This document shows, in pieces, positions 12,801 through 22,390 of a DNA stretch of 64,000 nucleotides. Under the pieces are notes generated by a model, which had not been told where the DNA came from, searched no databases, and worked only from the letters and a program-made list of their open reading frames with translations. Position 1 is the first letter of the stretch; each line of letters opens with the position of its first letter. This stretch comes from Apostichopus japonicus (Eukaryota > Echinodermata > Holothuroidea > Aspidochirotida > Stichopodidae): assembly GCF_037975245.1 (NCBI RefSeq), contig NC_092564.1, positions 22,276,984 to 22,340,983 on the forward strand. The letters are read 5' to 3'. The position numbers and the translations under genes were made by a program.

Positions 12801-15800
12801 CTACGACTTACTTGAAAAGCAGTTGGCCAGTGCATAAGATAAAGATCAAGATAGCTGAGCTGTAGTTTCTTCAAAGTATCCTCCAGATTTCTTTGAACAT
12901 CCTCTGGTGCATGGAAGCTGTTCCACAACTGTTCAAACATTCAAACAAAATCATCAAATCAATACTGCATTTTCCTACCAATCAGTTATATTTTAGGATT
13001 GAAATTTTACACGGTTATTGTTAACAACACTAGTACAAAACCATAGTGTTAATTCTGTTCATGAGATCTAAAATGCTGTAATATGTGTTCATGTTACTAA
13101 AATAGAGGAAAAGAGATGGGGACATTTCATTGCTGACAATCACAGGTCTAGCAATGGTTCATACAAACATCAGTGATCATTTCTTTTCAAACGTACTTTG
13201 GGACAAATATAAATTGGAGCATGTACTATAGTAGATTATCACTGGTACTGAAACAGATTCATGTTTAATTGAGGAAAGTACAATTATTCACTAGTATGTC
13301 TTTCAAATATGACATGGCTGAATTTCCAAAAAAAATGCTGCTTGTTCTTTGGACGACCTGGACCTCAGCAAATCAGCAGTGCATAATACAGCTTGAAGTG
13401 AATATCAAAATCTGCAGTGAATAATACAAGTTTAGGCAAATATTAAACATCAGCAGTGCATAACTCACTTTGTTGTTACAATTGATGATGTTTAAAATTT
13501 CCATTTTTTCTTCCAAGGACACAAAAAACATACCTTACTGGTAATAAATACATCCTCCCTCTTAACTGTTCCATCAGTAAACTTTTCTTTCAGTGCTTCA
13601 CCAACTTCAATTTCATTGCTGTATGCCCAAGCACAATCCAGATGCCGGTAGCCAGCATCAATAGCTGCAATCACTGCCTCTTTCACCTTGTTCTTCTCGG
13701 ACTAGAACCAAATTAAATGAAAATTGATCATAACAGTACAGTAGTTGGTAATTGTGCATTCATAATTTAGCAGAACATACTTATAATCTTAATGATAATG
13801 CTGTCTGCAAGTTACATACAAATATAGCTCACATAAGTTACGTTACATCAATTGAAATGACGAGTCTCGTTGTATGTATTGGATCGTACAGTTTGAGAAC
13901 AGGCTGATTACAACAACATTATTCCCATCAAAGGATATTCTAAAATGTTGACACTTGTATCCCTTCCCACTCCCTGTTTCCTCTCTTCTGTTGTTTTCCA
14001 TCATAGAATGTTTGCACATATTGCTAATTACATCAAACATCACTTCGGTTGTCTACTAGCAGTGATAACAATGAATAGAATGTACAGTAAGTCTATTGTC
14101 GTGAGCAAATGTACATGTAGCCTATACATGTAGAAACAGACAGCATTGTACAGTATCAATTGCTTTGACTCAAGCAAACTCTATTTCAAAGAAACCTGAT
14201 TGGATGCTAACATTCTAATTTCATACACATTCAGTACATATATATATACAATTGAATTGTTCCCGAACCTTGCTGCTACTTATAAATACGTACTTACTGT
14301 ACTCTTTGGACACAGAAACACAGAACCATGATCATCAATTATTCATGAATATGAGAGTGGATCAGTTCACAGGGCATATAGGTCAATAGAGTTTGTGTGT
14401 GACTTAAGACAACTTTATTATTAATGTTATGAAATAGTGATACCATCTCTTTGATGTTACCGAAAAACTCCATCGAGACACCTTACAGGCCTCTTGTATA
14501 TTTATCTAGGTCATGGATTCAGTTTTCCCACAAGAAGTTTTTAACTATCTTATTGAATCTTGGTACAGGGCCTTTTCCCAAAATAGATTCCATTATGTCT
14601 GTGGAACATTCGAGAAGGTTCTCTCACGTGGTATGGAGGTTTCCATAAGAAAGGGGATGGACTTCCAAACTCCCAACCAATCAGGGCAGATCAGTGCCAG
14701 CGCACTTATTTTTATATCGTTAAGTTAATACAGGATGGTCAGGTTATTCGCTGCCTACTGATTGTGCGCAGAGGGATTTTATGGAAGTAAGGTATAAAAG
14801 GCGGCATGTCCCGCAAATTTATGACTCCGTCAGCAAATTTATCACTCCGTCACCAGTTCGTCGCTTCGTCATTGCTTCGTTACCATTTCATCACTCCTTC
14901 TAATTGTTTAATTGACGGAGTCAAGTCAAATCATTGTAATTTAGTTTTATTTGTAAAGAGAATCGACAGAGAAGAAATTATACCGAATCATTAATCAAAT
15001 CCTATCTCGTCAAATTGTTTTTTGTGTGAAGTCATTGTTTTCTTCCGTTTGAGACATCTCCTGAAGAAGCATAAATACGGCATCAAGATATCCCAGTACC
15101 TTTCTATTGCGAGTCCCGATATAGTATTACTATCGGAGGAGCCGGGCTCGTCACAATATTACATTAAAATTAAATTAGAGAGTTGCTCGGTAGCACAAGT
15201 AAATTTCTTCATTGTTTTTGTCAAAAGATTCAATCAGGTGCAAATGAACATGCTATTTTCTAACATGATTTTAGCATTTAAGCATAAGTTACTCATCATT
15301 TCTCAGTATTTACACAGTTCATTCAATTGAATGTTGAGCCATTGCAATTTTGTACTGCACTCTATACAGTACATTTAAAGAGAGAATACAACAATCTTTA
15401 TATACTACATTTCCCCTGAACCCCTCTTATCTTCCCTAATTAACCCTAGTGCTGTAGCTAGCTCCGTCACCTTCCTCTTCTCAGGCCTGAGACATATATA
15501 TCAACAGCCCCGGGAGATGATATGACAAGATGACATGGTCTGAATGAACAATGTTTCAAAGCTTGTTGGGAAACCAGGTTTTGTATAATATATCTCTCAC
15601 TTCTATATATCTTGCCTTAATATGTCACCAATATCTACATTTTTCACATGGAAAAAATTAACTATGGGCAATTTCCATTGCAAGATATTCACGAAAAATG
15701 ACCTTTTATAAGGCAGTATCACATGTACTGTACTGTAACTGCAAACATGCACACAAGTTACCTTGATAGTGCTAATTTGGACATAGCTTTGCAATTTTGA

Positions 15801-16216
15801 GGAAGACACATTGGGATAAGTACTACCAAATTTCAAGTTCCATTGCTATGGTAATTACAGGAAATTTTTGAAAGTGTGTAGGCCTATACAATTAATCCCA
15901 CATCATTATAGGTTCCTCCACTAAACTGTAAGCTAGACCGGGAAATTACAGTTCATAGTATGAATTGCTGTTAAGTGTTATACAGCTGGTAGTGGTACGC
16001 CTTAAACTCAAGCCACATTGGCCTAGGCATGTTTTTACTTCCATGGCCTAGGGTACTTGTATGAACTGATCATACATAGGGTACGTAAACTTAACCTTGC
16101 TAAGTCTAACTATAGTAACTATTAACGAAGTGGATTCTTACGTTCCATGTTCCGAGTCCAAGTATAGGAATCGTCTGGCCATTCCCAAGAGACACGAAAG
16201 TATTTTTGTCAGCCAT
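772..16216 (-). CDS. Aldo-keto reductase (AKR1-like), 5' five exons; 3' part off the left edge
   Basis: This gene encodes an NADPH-dependent aldo-keto reductase, a cytosolic TIM-barrel enzyme that reduces aldehydes and ketones. Five exons (16142-16216, 13534-13701, 12812-12928, 12126-12203, 772-891) join in phase 0 with GT-AG introns and give residues 1-186. The product starts MADKNTF and has a GLGTW motif at residues 20-24. Catalytic residues line up with the family: Asp47 in GYRHLDCA, Tyr52 in WAYSNE, Lys81 at the end of exon 2 and His114 in LMHWP. The cofactor-binding pair Ser163-Asn164 lies in GVSNFN. All are shifted by 4 from human AKR1B1 numbering, as expected for intact spacing. Family members have about 315-325 residues, so roughly 130 C-terminal residues are missing to the left. 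Intron 4 is 11.2 kb and full of transposons, but no exon is damaged, so the gene is probably functional. The exact AKR subfamily and substrate cannot be told. Confidence 0.93.
841..1544. repeat. 201-bp tandem array containing duplicated partial AKR exon 5
   Basis: Units start at 841, 1042, 1243 and 1444, a period of 201 bp. Unit 1 includes the first 51 bases of real exon 5. Units 2-4 carry near-identical copies of those bases, preceded on the minus strand by an intact polypyrimidine tract and an AG (attgaag against the real attgcag). Unit 4 is cut at 1544 and resumes at 11334. Each decoy reads [19 protein letters not shown], then reaches an in-frame TGA after 12 further codons. Confidence 0.95.
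2774..4107. mobile_element. hAT non-autonomous element, 8-bp TSD, nested
   Basis: A 14-bp perfect inverted repeat, CAGTGGCGTAGCTA, bounds the element. The flanks are TGCGTGAT (2766-2773) and TGCGTGTA (4108-4115), a 6/8 matching duplication. It contains two minus-orientation copies (2911-2950 and 3993-4031) of the 'tatctaagcggagcgccacc' core module found in most hAT elements of this window. There is no transposase frame. Confidence 0.85.
3310..3525. repeat. Cluster of GGAGTGA palindromic motifs
   Basis: Repeated ACTCCANTGGAGT-type inverted motifs (for example 'ttccactccattggagta' and 'gatcactccaatggaatga') recur every 30-60 bp inside the 2774-4107 element. They form short hairpins. Just to the left, 3250-3272 is a (TACG)n run. 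Confidence 0.6.
4542..9343. other. AT-rich interior of the TTAA element, no clear gene
   Basis: This is largely single-copy-looking AT-rich sequence inside the 9.8-kb insertion. No frame exceeds about 90 codons. Minus-strand fragments that look coding are at 6610-6730 and possibly 7602-7750. In the latter, an acceptor ttttcag opens two frames separated by a stop, and the downstream frame ends [10 protein letters not shown]-stop. I could not assign either to a family. Confidence 0.5.
6610..6730 (-). CDS. Candidate terminal exon of unknown gene inside the TTAA element
   Basis: On the minus strand a good acceptor (cattacag) is followed by a 39-codon frame containing [20 protein letters not shown] and ending ICVGLFH-stop. 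AATAAA overlaps the stop region (6606-6611 on the plus strand reads tttatt), as expected of a terminal exon. The residue mix looks protein-like. No family is recognised and no upstream exon can be joined with confidence, so it may be a chance frame. Confidence 0.2.
9344..9630. mobile_element. 287-bp fold-back element with telomere-like core
   Basis: Thirty-base inverted ends (9344-9373 and 9601-9630, one mismatch) begin GTGGCTATTCT and contain the palindrome ACGACTAGTCGT. Further copies of the 'ttacgactag' motif lie inside. The centre holds TTAGGG-type repeats. No target duplication is evident. Confidence 0.75.
9466..9523 (+). repeat. Interstitial telomere-like TTAGGG/TTAGG tract
   Basis: About 55 bases of degenerate GGGTTA, AGGTTA and AGGGGTTA units lie inside the fold-back element. 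Normal sequence on both sides shows this is not a chromosome end. Confidence 0.85.
10917..10971 (-). CDS. Candidate first exon of unknown gene inside the TTAA element
   Basis: A short minus-strand frame starts [18 protein letters not shown] and ends at a good donor (GAAG|GTAGGC). The frame is open upstream for about 22 more codons (…[17 protein letters not shown]), back to a TGA. Lying just inside the right end of the element, it is placed where a transposase 5' exon could be. I recognise no family, and the evidence is only frame plus splice site. Confidence 0.2.
11334..11437. repeat. Second half of the interrupted fourth 201-bp unit
   Basis: The sequence from the second TTAA through '…gactggctgcagct' completes the unit begun at 1444. 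The two parts sum to 201 bp after removing one TTAA. Unique intron sequence follows. Confidence 0.95.
11527..12030. repeat. Degenerate 70-80-bp minisatellite in AKR intron 4
   Basis: About six diverged units share 'acatatcatttaggattta', 'aaggagtaaatacctg' and 'gttgacagtgatgtaaca'. The units differ by substitutions and small indels, so the array is old. It lies just downstream, in transcript order, of exon 4. Confidence 0.8.
12126..12203 (-). CDS. AKR coding exon 4 (residues 121-146)
   Basis: This 78-bp exon (26 codons) has acceptor attcag|GCT and donor CAG|GTAAGT. It encodes the surface loop [12 protein letters not shown], typical of AKR1 proteins between strand 4 and helix 4, and ends in TVTWQ. 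The following intron is the 11.2-kb transposon-filled intron 4. Confidence 0.92.
12490..12700 (+). repeat. Diverged copy of the DR1-bearing dispersed repeat with CA tail
   Basis: The order of 'tttgacctcttctgacctca', 'gtactcaata', 'accaaatatgag' and a CA tract at 12667-12690 matches the family at 41707-42236. It is clearly diverged. Confidence 0.4.
12812..12928 (-). CDS. AKR coding exon 3 (residues 82-120)
   Basis: This 117-bp exon (39 codons) has acceptor gaacag|TTG and donor CAA|GTAAGT. It encodes the [11 protein letters not shown] helix region and LDLYLMHWP, which contains catalytic His114. Confidence 0.94.
13534..13701 (-). CDS. AKR coding exon 2 (residues 26-81)
   Basis: This 168-bp exon (56 codons, phase 0 both ends) has acceptor ttctag|TCC and donor AAG|GTATG. 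It carries [14 protein letters not shown], with catalytic Asp47 and Tyr52, and ends in FITSK with catalytic Lys81. An open frame continues past 13534 into the intron, but the protein similarity stops exactly at the splice donor. Confidence 0.94.
14425..15163 (+). mobile_element. Solo LTR in AKR intron 1
   Basis: This 739-bp segment begins TGTTATGAAATAG and ends CACAATATTACA (TG…CA), flanked by TTAA at 14421-14424 and 15164-15167. It contains a TATA-like tataaaag at 14793-14800. A relative of 692 bp in inverse orientation lies at 59736-60427 with its own 4-bp duplication. There is no internal retrotransposon coding region on either side, so it is a solo LTR, probably Gypsy-like judging by the 4-bp duplication. 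It is antisense to the host gene. Confidence 0.8.
16142..16216 (-). CDS. AKR coding exon 1 (residues 1-25)
   Basis: The exon runs from the ATG at 16216 to the donor AAC|GTAAGA. It encodes MADKNTF followed by a segment ending in GLGTWN, which is the conserved first strand and loop of the AKR barrel. Joining it to the next exon gives [15 protein letters not shown], the normal family spacing. The start is chosen because it is the only in-frame Met upstream of the conserved motif, and the N-terminus has typical AKR length. Confidence 0.9.
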
Positions 16217-16294
16217 TATGAAAAGTGCGTTACACGTGCAGATATTCTAAGTTCACCTCTTATGTGTATTAGCTTGGCGAGGTCTTATCACTGA

Positions 16295-16302
16295 CTACGT
16301 CA
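16295..16302 (-). promoter_or_regulatory. CRE-like site upstream of the AKR start
   Basis: TGACGTAG on the minus strand, about 80 bases upstream of the AKR ATG, resembles a CREB/ATF half-site. No TATA box is evident nearby. This is a motif match only. Confidence 0.15.
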
Positions 16303-16772
16303 ATGATAAATAAACACCACTACCGTTCCCGTGAACTCGAACCCTGGCATGACCAGGGACGTGGTTTGATTAAATATCACTGCTGGGCTGGTCTGGGTTG
16401 GGCCAAGATTCAACTACAATTGTACCAAGATCACTTTTCTCAGATCAGACGGGGGATAGGATCAAGTAGCAGCTATCTTTCTGTGGCATCCCATTTTCGT
16501 GTGATCATATGTGCAAACAGTTATTAATTGATCGCTCACCACTACCAAGTACCAGCTGATTATGGCTGAGGTTAGTTTCAAGGTGTTTCGACAACACAGC
16601 TGGTTAACCTTTAACGTCACTTCCGTTTCAGATTCGCTGATAATATCAATTGTTTTAGGGGTAAATTTTGAAGCTTTTGGATGTGTTCGGGAAAAATAGA
16701 TGAAGATGCCTGTTACTTTTAGATAATTGTGAAAACCAAATTCATAAAATCAAGCCAAGAAATGGTGGAAAA
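16303..16772. other. AKR upstream flank, nothing assigned
   Basis: Single-copy-looking sequence lies between the AKR 5' end and the tandem repeats. It probably includes promoter and 5' untranslated sequence. No exon or repeat is recognised. Confidence 0.4.
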
Positions 16773-17085
16773 CGAAACACTCCATGAGCTGTACCAAGTG
16801 TTTTGAATCACCAATGTGAACGAAACACTCAGAATGCATGTATACCAAGTGTTTGGCTTACAGTGGTGCAGTGGTAAGTGAAACACTCAGAATGCAATAC
16901 CAAGTGTTTGAATCACTGCGCCTTTGGTACGTAAGTGAAACACTCAGAATGAAATACGAAGTGTTTGAATCACTGTGCCTTTGATACGTAAAGTGAAACA
17001 CTCAGAATACAACACCAAGTGTTTGAATCACTATGTCATTGGTATGTAAGTGAAACACTCAGAATGCAATACCAAGTGTTTGAAT
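16773..17085. repeat. About 60-bp tandem repeat with hairpin arms
   Basis: Six units each carry GAAACACT, about 17-20 bases, then AGTGTTT, so every unit can fold as a 7-8-bp stem. Unit spacers such as 'gaatcactgtgcctttggta' are also shared. Late units are more alike than the first two. Confidence 0.85.
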
Positions 17086-17199
17086 TAATGTGAAATTTAT
17101 ACATCGATGCCCATATCGCACCTGCTGACAAACATTTTGCTTTGCAGCTATTTGAAGGTCGCTCGTATGGCGGGCCATCAGTCTCAAATCGTGGGGAAT

Positions 17200-17275
17200 C
17201 GACTTATACCGATTTAAATCGACATATACCAAAGTTTCCTTCGACTTATACCAGTTTCTAGCAGCTAAAAGGCAT
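17200..17275. repeat. First block of the AAATCGACATATACC repeat
   Basis: Three or four copies of 'cgactTATACC / aaatcgacatatacc' occur, followed by 'ccttcgacttataccag', a segment found again at about 17883. Confidence 0.7.
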
Positions 17276-17639
17276 TGTATACTTGCCCTAAACCGTGTGC
17301 GGCCATCTGAAAAAGTTAAGTTTCCGTTGCTTGCAAGTGACGTTTTGTTCGTGTCGCTACAAAATGCAGACAGTACAGTAATGAAACGTGATACCCTTGT
17401 TATCTTTAGCTGGACCTGAGATGTCCACCGCTGTATTGTTTGTACACTGTGCTGTGGGTATTGACCGCAGCTGTATGTACTGACTGTACACTAGTGTCTA
17501 ATTACCGATGGTAGCAAGATGTGTGTGTGTATTTTCTGGGATTGATGGTGGTGTCTAACACTTCTGTTACACCTCATTCGAAACTAGGTCAGATTACCGG
17601 CATTAGACGTTTCTTTTTGCGCGAGTCTTCACACCCTTT

Positions 17640-17953
17640 AAATTGACTTTCACCGATTTAAATCGACATATACCAGTTTAATCCTACATATCATCGATTT
17701 AAATCGACATATACCAATTTAAATCGACATATACCAATTTAAATCGACATATACCAATTTAAATCGAGATATACCAGTTTAAATCGATGATATATCAAAT
17801 TAAATCGGTATATGTCAATTTAAATAGACATATACCAGTTTAAATCGATGATATGTCGAATTAAATCGGTCGAAGTCAATTTCCTTCGACTTATACCAGT
17901 TTCTAGCAACTCAAATTGACATATACCTATTTAAATCGACATATCATCGATTT
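17640..17953. repeat. 20-bp 'AATTTAAATCGACATATACC' repeat with inverted copies
   Basis: About ten units of a 20-base repeat run head to tail. From about 17790 some units appear inverted ('ggtatatgtcaattt'). The block ends with the segment shared with 17231-17265. About 350 bp of non-repetitive sequence separates the two blocks. Confidence 0.85.
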
Positions 17954-18424
17954 AGCTCATAAACATATGATTGCTTAATTTAAGTTTACTTGTGTTTGCA
18001 TTGAACAATTTACATAAATTTCGTAACATTATTTTCCTTTCTTGTTTTGTTGAACAACTTGCATATAAGTTTATAACCTTATTTTTCTGTTAGTTTACAG
18101 TACATATTATGCATTTGGACGATTTTTATCTGATTATGTTATCTTTTTTTATTTGAAATCCACCGACCTGTTACCGTAGGTATTCTCTTCAGGTGTACAC
18201 CAAATTTCCTATGATTCATCTGTGAATTTATTATATCTTAGGATTTGTTTGCTTTTGCCAAGAACTCATCAAACTTGATCTATATAGTTCATTTCCATTC
18301 TAAGTAGGGAAGGGATGTAGTGTTCAAACAATGCTATATTTTAAACTTTGCCATCACTCCAACAGTGTACATTTCGTAGCCCAACCTACTTTTGATTCCT
18401 ATCGAAGTAGCCGACTCTGTTAAA
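17954..18424. other. AT-rich spacer, nothing assigned
   Basis: No gene, repeat or mobile element is recognised here. Confidence 0.4.
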
Positions 18425-18985
18425 GATTTTTGGTTTCGATGATAATCGTAACCTTTTCATTGATGCATGACGTTTGTGCGTGTGTGTGTGTAGGTGTGTG
18501 TGTGTGTGTGAGCGTGTGTGTGTGCGTTTGTGACGCCCAGCTTGTAAACACGATATCTGACGAAGGGAAGGTCAATTTTATATATGGTGTGTAGAAGTAC
18601 CACATTGAGAACAAGAAGCTAATTATGGAGCTAATTTCGGGTCACCAGGGGTCAAATTTTGAAAACCATTTAAACACGACATCTCAAGGAGGGAAGCTTG
18701 GGCAGACCTCATACTTGGTCCGTAGTATTACATTGAGTACAAGTAGCCTATTTTGTTTTGTAGGTCAAAGGGCAATTACGGATGACCAGGGGTCATATGG
18801 AGTAAACCTTGTAAGCATGATGTATCAATATTGGAAGCTTGGGCAAACCTCATACTTGGTATGTAGATGTATAACATTGACTAAAAGTAGCCTATCGATT
18901 TTGGTGATGGTCAAAGGTGATTTGAGGACCACATGGGGGCAACCCCGAAACAGCCATGTGGCCTACTGCTCTTCAAAACCCAAGA
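18425..18985 (-). repeat. DR1-bearing dispersed repeat, three units, minus orientation
   Basis: On the minus strand this reads as the family at 41707-42236: a CA tail (18477-18530), then units with 'ggtgacc/tttgacc', 'gtactcaatgt' and 'accaagtatgagg'. The open frame across it is a by-product of the repeat. Confidence 0.7.
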
Positions 18986-20317
18986 AAACTTGTTTTAACT
19001 GTGAATGGAATTTAAAAAAAATAAAGAAACAAACATACTTATACTGACATTTCCCTCATTTCGCTTCCCATATCCCTCCCCGGCCAAATATAATGTAAAC
19101 CAGGGTAGGTGAAGCACTTAGGAGTGTTTGCCTCTTTAGCCCCATTCAACTTCCAACTAATGGTGTCAATGATCCATTGATATCTTAATACAAACTGGGA
19201 AGATCGTTTAGTAAGAAACGGATCCCTCAGCTCAGTAGCAACATATGCAATGAAACGCAGTTTACTTGGTCTTTGGACCAGTTCTGCGAGCCCCAGTTGA
19301 TTGCTGCGACTGTGCCTTCAAGATGACCACAGTGTAGGTAGAAATTATAGTTATACTTTGTTACTAAATAGGCTAAATCTCAACGTGATAACTGATCCCT
19401 GGTACCTCCATTTATATGTTGCTTAATTAGTCAATAGATAATCCCTCTTGATTTTCATGAATATTAACATGTATATGGCTTACCACACTATGAATATGTT
19501 TGGGCATCGGAACCACTAAACGTTTACTGGTTATTTCTCGTCTCTAAAGAGGTAAGTGGTGTGAAAGGTAAGGTTGAGATGGTGTTGAGTGACAATGACG
19601 GGTGCCTTCAGTTCTCTTGGTAAATAACAATGGAATTTTCCCGCAGTCCATATGACTATATGCAACCAAAGTATATGGTTATAATGTCAATATAAGTCAC
19701 GTGAAGGAATGGAATGGATGCGTACCCTATTTTAGTCGCTGAGTCCGTATTTTATAAATTATATCCAGGAGGAAAAGGGGGCGGGGATAGGTGTCCAATT
19801 TAAGGCTATATTTATGAATATGAATAACATAAATGCGTACTTAATGGTTATTGATGACATTGTCCTTATTACACTATACCAACCGACCTTACTATCCTCT
19901 GACTATTGCAGAAACAGTCGCAAAATGCCATGTAATTTAGATATAGAAATTTTATCAATGAAGGGGGGGGGGGGGAGAGTGTCCAAAAAGAACGGGACCA
20001 GAAAACCTGGGAAAAAAATTAAGAGCTATCCTATTAATTAAAGTTCTTGTTCACGGGTTTACTTAGTTTACTTATTTCCTTGAAGGGTATCCGATATTAC
20101 GATAGGATTCGGCTCCTAAATCTCATACTATATAGGAAGTTATGATGGTGCGTGTGGATTTGAATCAATTTTGAGCAAGATATTTCATCATGGCTTAAAA
20201 CAGAAATAATTTAAGTATCTTAAGCTGCAGAAAATTCGTAGTATGATACGACTAAGTATTCGACAGAACTTCTGGCGAAAAAGAAATGGTTTCTTTTCTC
20301 AAAGTGTTGTAAATAAC
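18986..20317. other. Intergenic sequence, nothing assigned
   Basis: No coding or repeat feature is supportable, apart from a short poly-G run at about 19960-19975. Confidence 0.4.
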
Positions 20318-20569
20318 ATGAAATTGTTCGTTTTTGTTCTGTTGTTTGTCGTCATGGCGAAAAGTGTGATTAAATTTGTTTTTAATGTCTTGGACCGTGG
20401 TAAGCATTGCAATATGGGTATATCAGTTTTCGAAATGGGTTGCATACATTGCGGAGATCGGTTTTCGAGGTTTGTCTCGGTTAGTAGGGTGAAGGCAGGG
20501 TGCATTTTGGGAAAACCCTCCCGGTGTCCCCTCAAAAGAAAAATACATATTGGGAGGGTTCCAGTCTAA
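20318..20569 (+). CDS. Hypothetical 83-residue ORF with signal-like N-terminus
   Basis: The frame starts at an ATG in 'aataacATGa' and opens with MKLFVFVLLFVVMAKSV, a hydrophobic stretch like a signal peptide. A cysteine-containing, basic C-terminal part follows. No polyadenylation signal, splice structure or family supports it, and the 3' end runs into low-complexity sequence. Probably chance, but recorded because of the N-terminus. Confidence 0.12.
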   Translation: MKLFVFVLLFVVMAKSVIKFVFNVLDRGKHCNMGISVFEMGCIHCGDRFSRFVSVSRVKAGCILGKPSRCPLKRKIHIGRVPV

Positions 20570-21345
20570 TGGGGGAGGGGGGAGCAAATCGCCCGATCCC
20601 CAGATTTCAAACACTGGATTATATGCAAATTGTTTTCCATTAATGGAAACTGATGGCTAGTACTTAATCGTGTCCCTTTTCTTTTTCTATATTTAACTAT
20701 ATCAGTACCGCAGGCTCCGACGATTTAACCATTCAATATTTTAAATCACATCGAAAAGTAACACGTCTGATATTTATCTAAATGGGCGGGTTTGTAACCC
20801 ACCACGCACTTACCCTGCCGAACCAAAACGATGAGGTATATAGCTATAACGTTTTCCTTGGAATCTGATGCTGGCAACGCTCGGCATCAGTGTTCACAAC
20901 TAATTGCACCGGTCAAACTCCCATTGAGTTTAGGTCTACTCTTGATTGTCAGTGGAGAATATAGGACTATCGATAGTTCTTATAATTCTCGCCGCTGTCG
21001 TCAGTTGCAAATACAAACAATTAAACTTTAGTTTACTTCATTTTCGAGTTTGCTAACAAAGCTGCCTTGAATATTTTTACATTAAACTAAGAGACTATCT
21101 TCCTCACAATTTTCATTTACAAGATTCTTTGAAGGAGAGCTAATATCCTATGATATCTATGCGGACAATATATGTCCTAGAACATTTCGTCCGGTCGCAC
21201 TTTACAAACTGTGAGAGGGGACATGCACGTTGGGATATTGTCCAGCAAGAGAGAATGTTCCGGTATAAAATGTCCCGCCGGACATTTTGTACAGGGAGAT
21301 GGAAGATACTGCTGCACCAGCATTGGGGTATATTTCAGTAATTCT

Positions 21346-21347
<2 letters not shown>

Positions 21348-21406
<59 letters not shown>
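21348..21406. repeat. (TA)n microsatellite
   Basis: About 29 uninterrupted TA units. They directly abut the tRNA-like SINE fragment at 21404, at the point where intact copies read 'tttatatgcggacac'. Confidence 0.95.
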
Positions 21407-21408
<2 letters not shown>

Positions 21409-21490
21409 GGACACCCTTACCAACTAGGCTATGGACGCTGATTGTATGTACAGAGGTTCGAAACCGGTAAGGAAGGTCGTAATTCCATTG
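21404..21490 (-). repeat. Truncated tRNA-like SINE fragment
   Basis: The text 'cggacacccttaccaactag' through 'ggtcgtaattcca' matches the SINE copy at 22170-22255. On the minus strand it keeps the A-box-like half. The B-box half has been replaced by the TA microsatellite. Confidence 0.8.
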
Positions 21491-21550
21491 TAGTCGTTTG
21501 TCACCTGTTTTGAACAATACTATTTCTGTTTCTGGTGACATACTTGCCTT

Positions 21551-21935
21551 CAAGGGCGTAGGAACCGGGGGGGGCTGGGGGGCGCCAGCCCCCCCCCCCC
21601 CCAGTGAAAAATATGGGGGCGGAAGTATCATTCCGCCCCCCCCCCCCCGCTCCGCAAGTCGGAAAACCCCTTTTTCATTTCCAAATGAGAAAAAAAATCT
21701 CATTTGGAGCACTAAATTGCATTTAAGGCCAGGTGAAAATGCAAAATTCTTTACAAAATGGAGTGAGAGTTGAAGTGTGCTATATTGCACCAAATTGCAT
21801 CTGAGGCCACCTGGAAATGCAAAAAAAAATCCAAATGGGAGTGGGACACCCCCTCCCCTTAGACCCCTCCCCCAGGCCGGCCATCAGTCTTCAGCCCCCC
21901 CCCCCCCCACTCAAAAGTACCTTCCTACGCCACTG
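21551..21935. mobile_element. 385-bp hAT MITE, perfect 8-bp TSD
   Basis: Flanks are CTTGCCTT at 21543-21550 and CTTGCCTT at 21936-21943. Ends are CAAGGGCGTAGGAA and, inverted, CAGTGGCGTAGGAA. Long G and C runs lie just inside the ends. It is a close relative of the element at 55695-56059. No coding capacity. Confidence 0.95.
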
Positions 21936-22082
21936 CTTGCCTTACTCTATAGAGATCAAACATGATTCTAACCAACTCGAAGTCATTAGTGATTCCTAAA
22001 GCCGGATCTCTAAAGAGATACTTCAAATAGACTTTTGTTAATGAAATGGAGGTAAACGACAAAGGCAAATGAATATATATAA

Positions 22083-22390
22083 TTGAAAACGTAATGAGTT
22101 GGAAAATTTAGAACAGTGAAAAAAAACTTCCAGCCTCCACCGGGATTCAAACCCGGACCTCCCGCTTTATATGCGGACACCCTTACCAACTATAGGCTAT
22201 GGACGCTGATTGTATATCCAGGTTCGAAACCGTTATGGAAGGTCGTAATTCCACTGTAGGCGTGCCTAATTGAAATCGTAATGAGTTGGAAAATCAAGAA
22301 CAGTGAAAAACCTTCCAGCCTTCACCGGGATTCGAAGTCTGGCCTTCCGCTTTATATGCAGCAACCCTAACCATTGGCTATGAAGTAACT
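22083..22390 (-). repeat. Two tRNA-derived SINE copies in tandem
   Basis: The block 'gtaatgagttggaaaat…' occurs twice, each followed by a tRNA-like region. The first (22133-22206, minus strand) folds as a near-complete tRNA: 6 of 7 acceptor pairs, A box TAGCCTATAGTTGG, and a perfect T arm CCGGGTTTGAATCCCGG that includes the B box. The second (about 22319-22390) is more degenerate. The shared tail and multiple copies argue for a SINE and not a functional tRNA gene. Confidence 0.8.

Noticed and set aside
772-16216. AKR as a pseudogene because of the huge transposon-filled intron
   Set aside because: All five exons are in phase with canonical splice sites and all catalytic and cofactor residues visible in them are kept.
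16773-17085. CRISPR-like array
   Set aside because: Eukaryotic context, and the spacers resemble each other as well as the repeats do. This is a tandem satellite.
18625-19047. 140-codon plus-strand frame
   Set aside because: It follows the period of the DR1 dispersed repeat. Repeated segments give repeated peptides without family similarity.
21335-21793. 152-codon minus-strand frame
   Set aside because: It is composed of a TA microsatellite, a SINE fragment and the G/C runs of a MITE.
22133-22206. Functional tRNA gene
   Set aside because: The fold is good, but the sequence is repeated with a shared non-tRNA tail in at least three nearby copies, as in a SINE.
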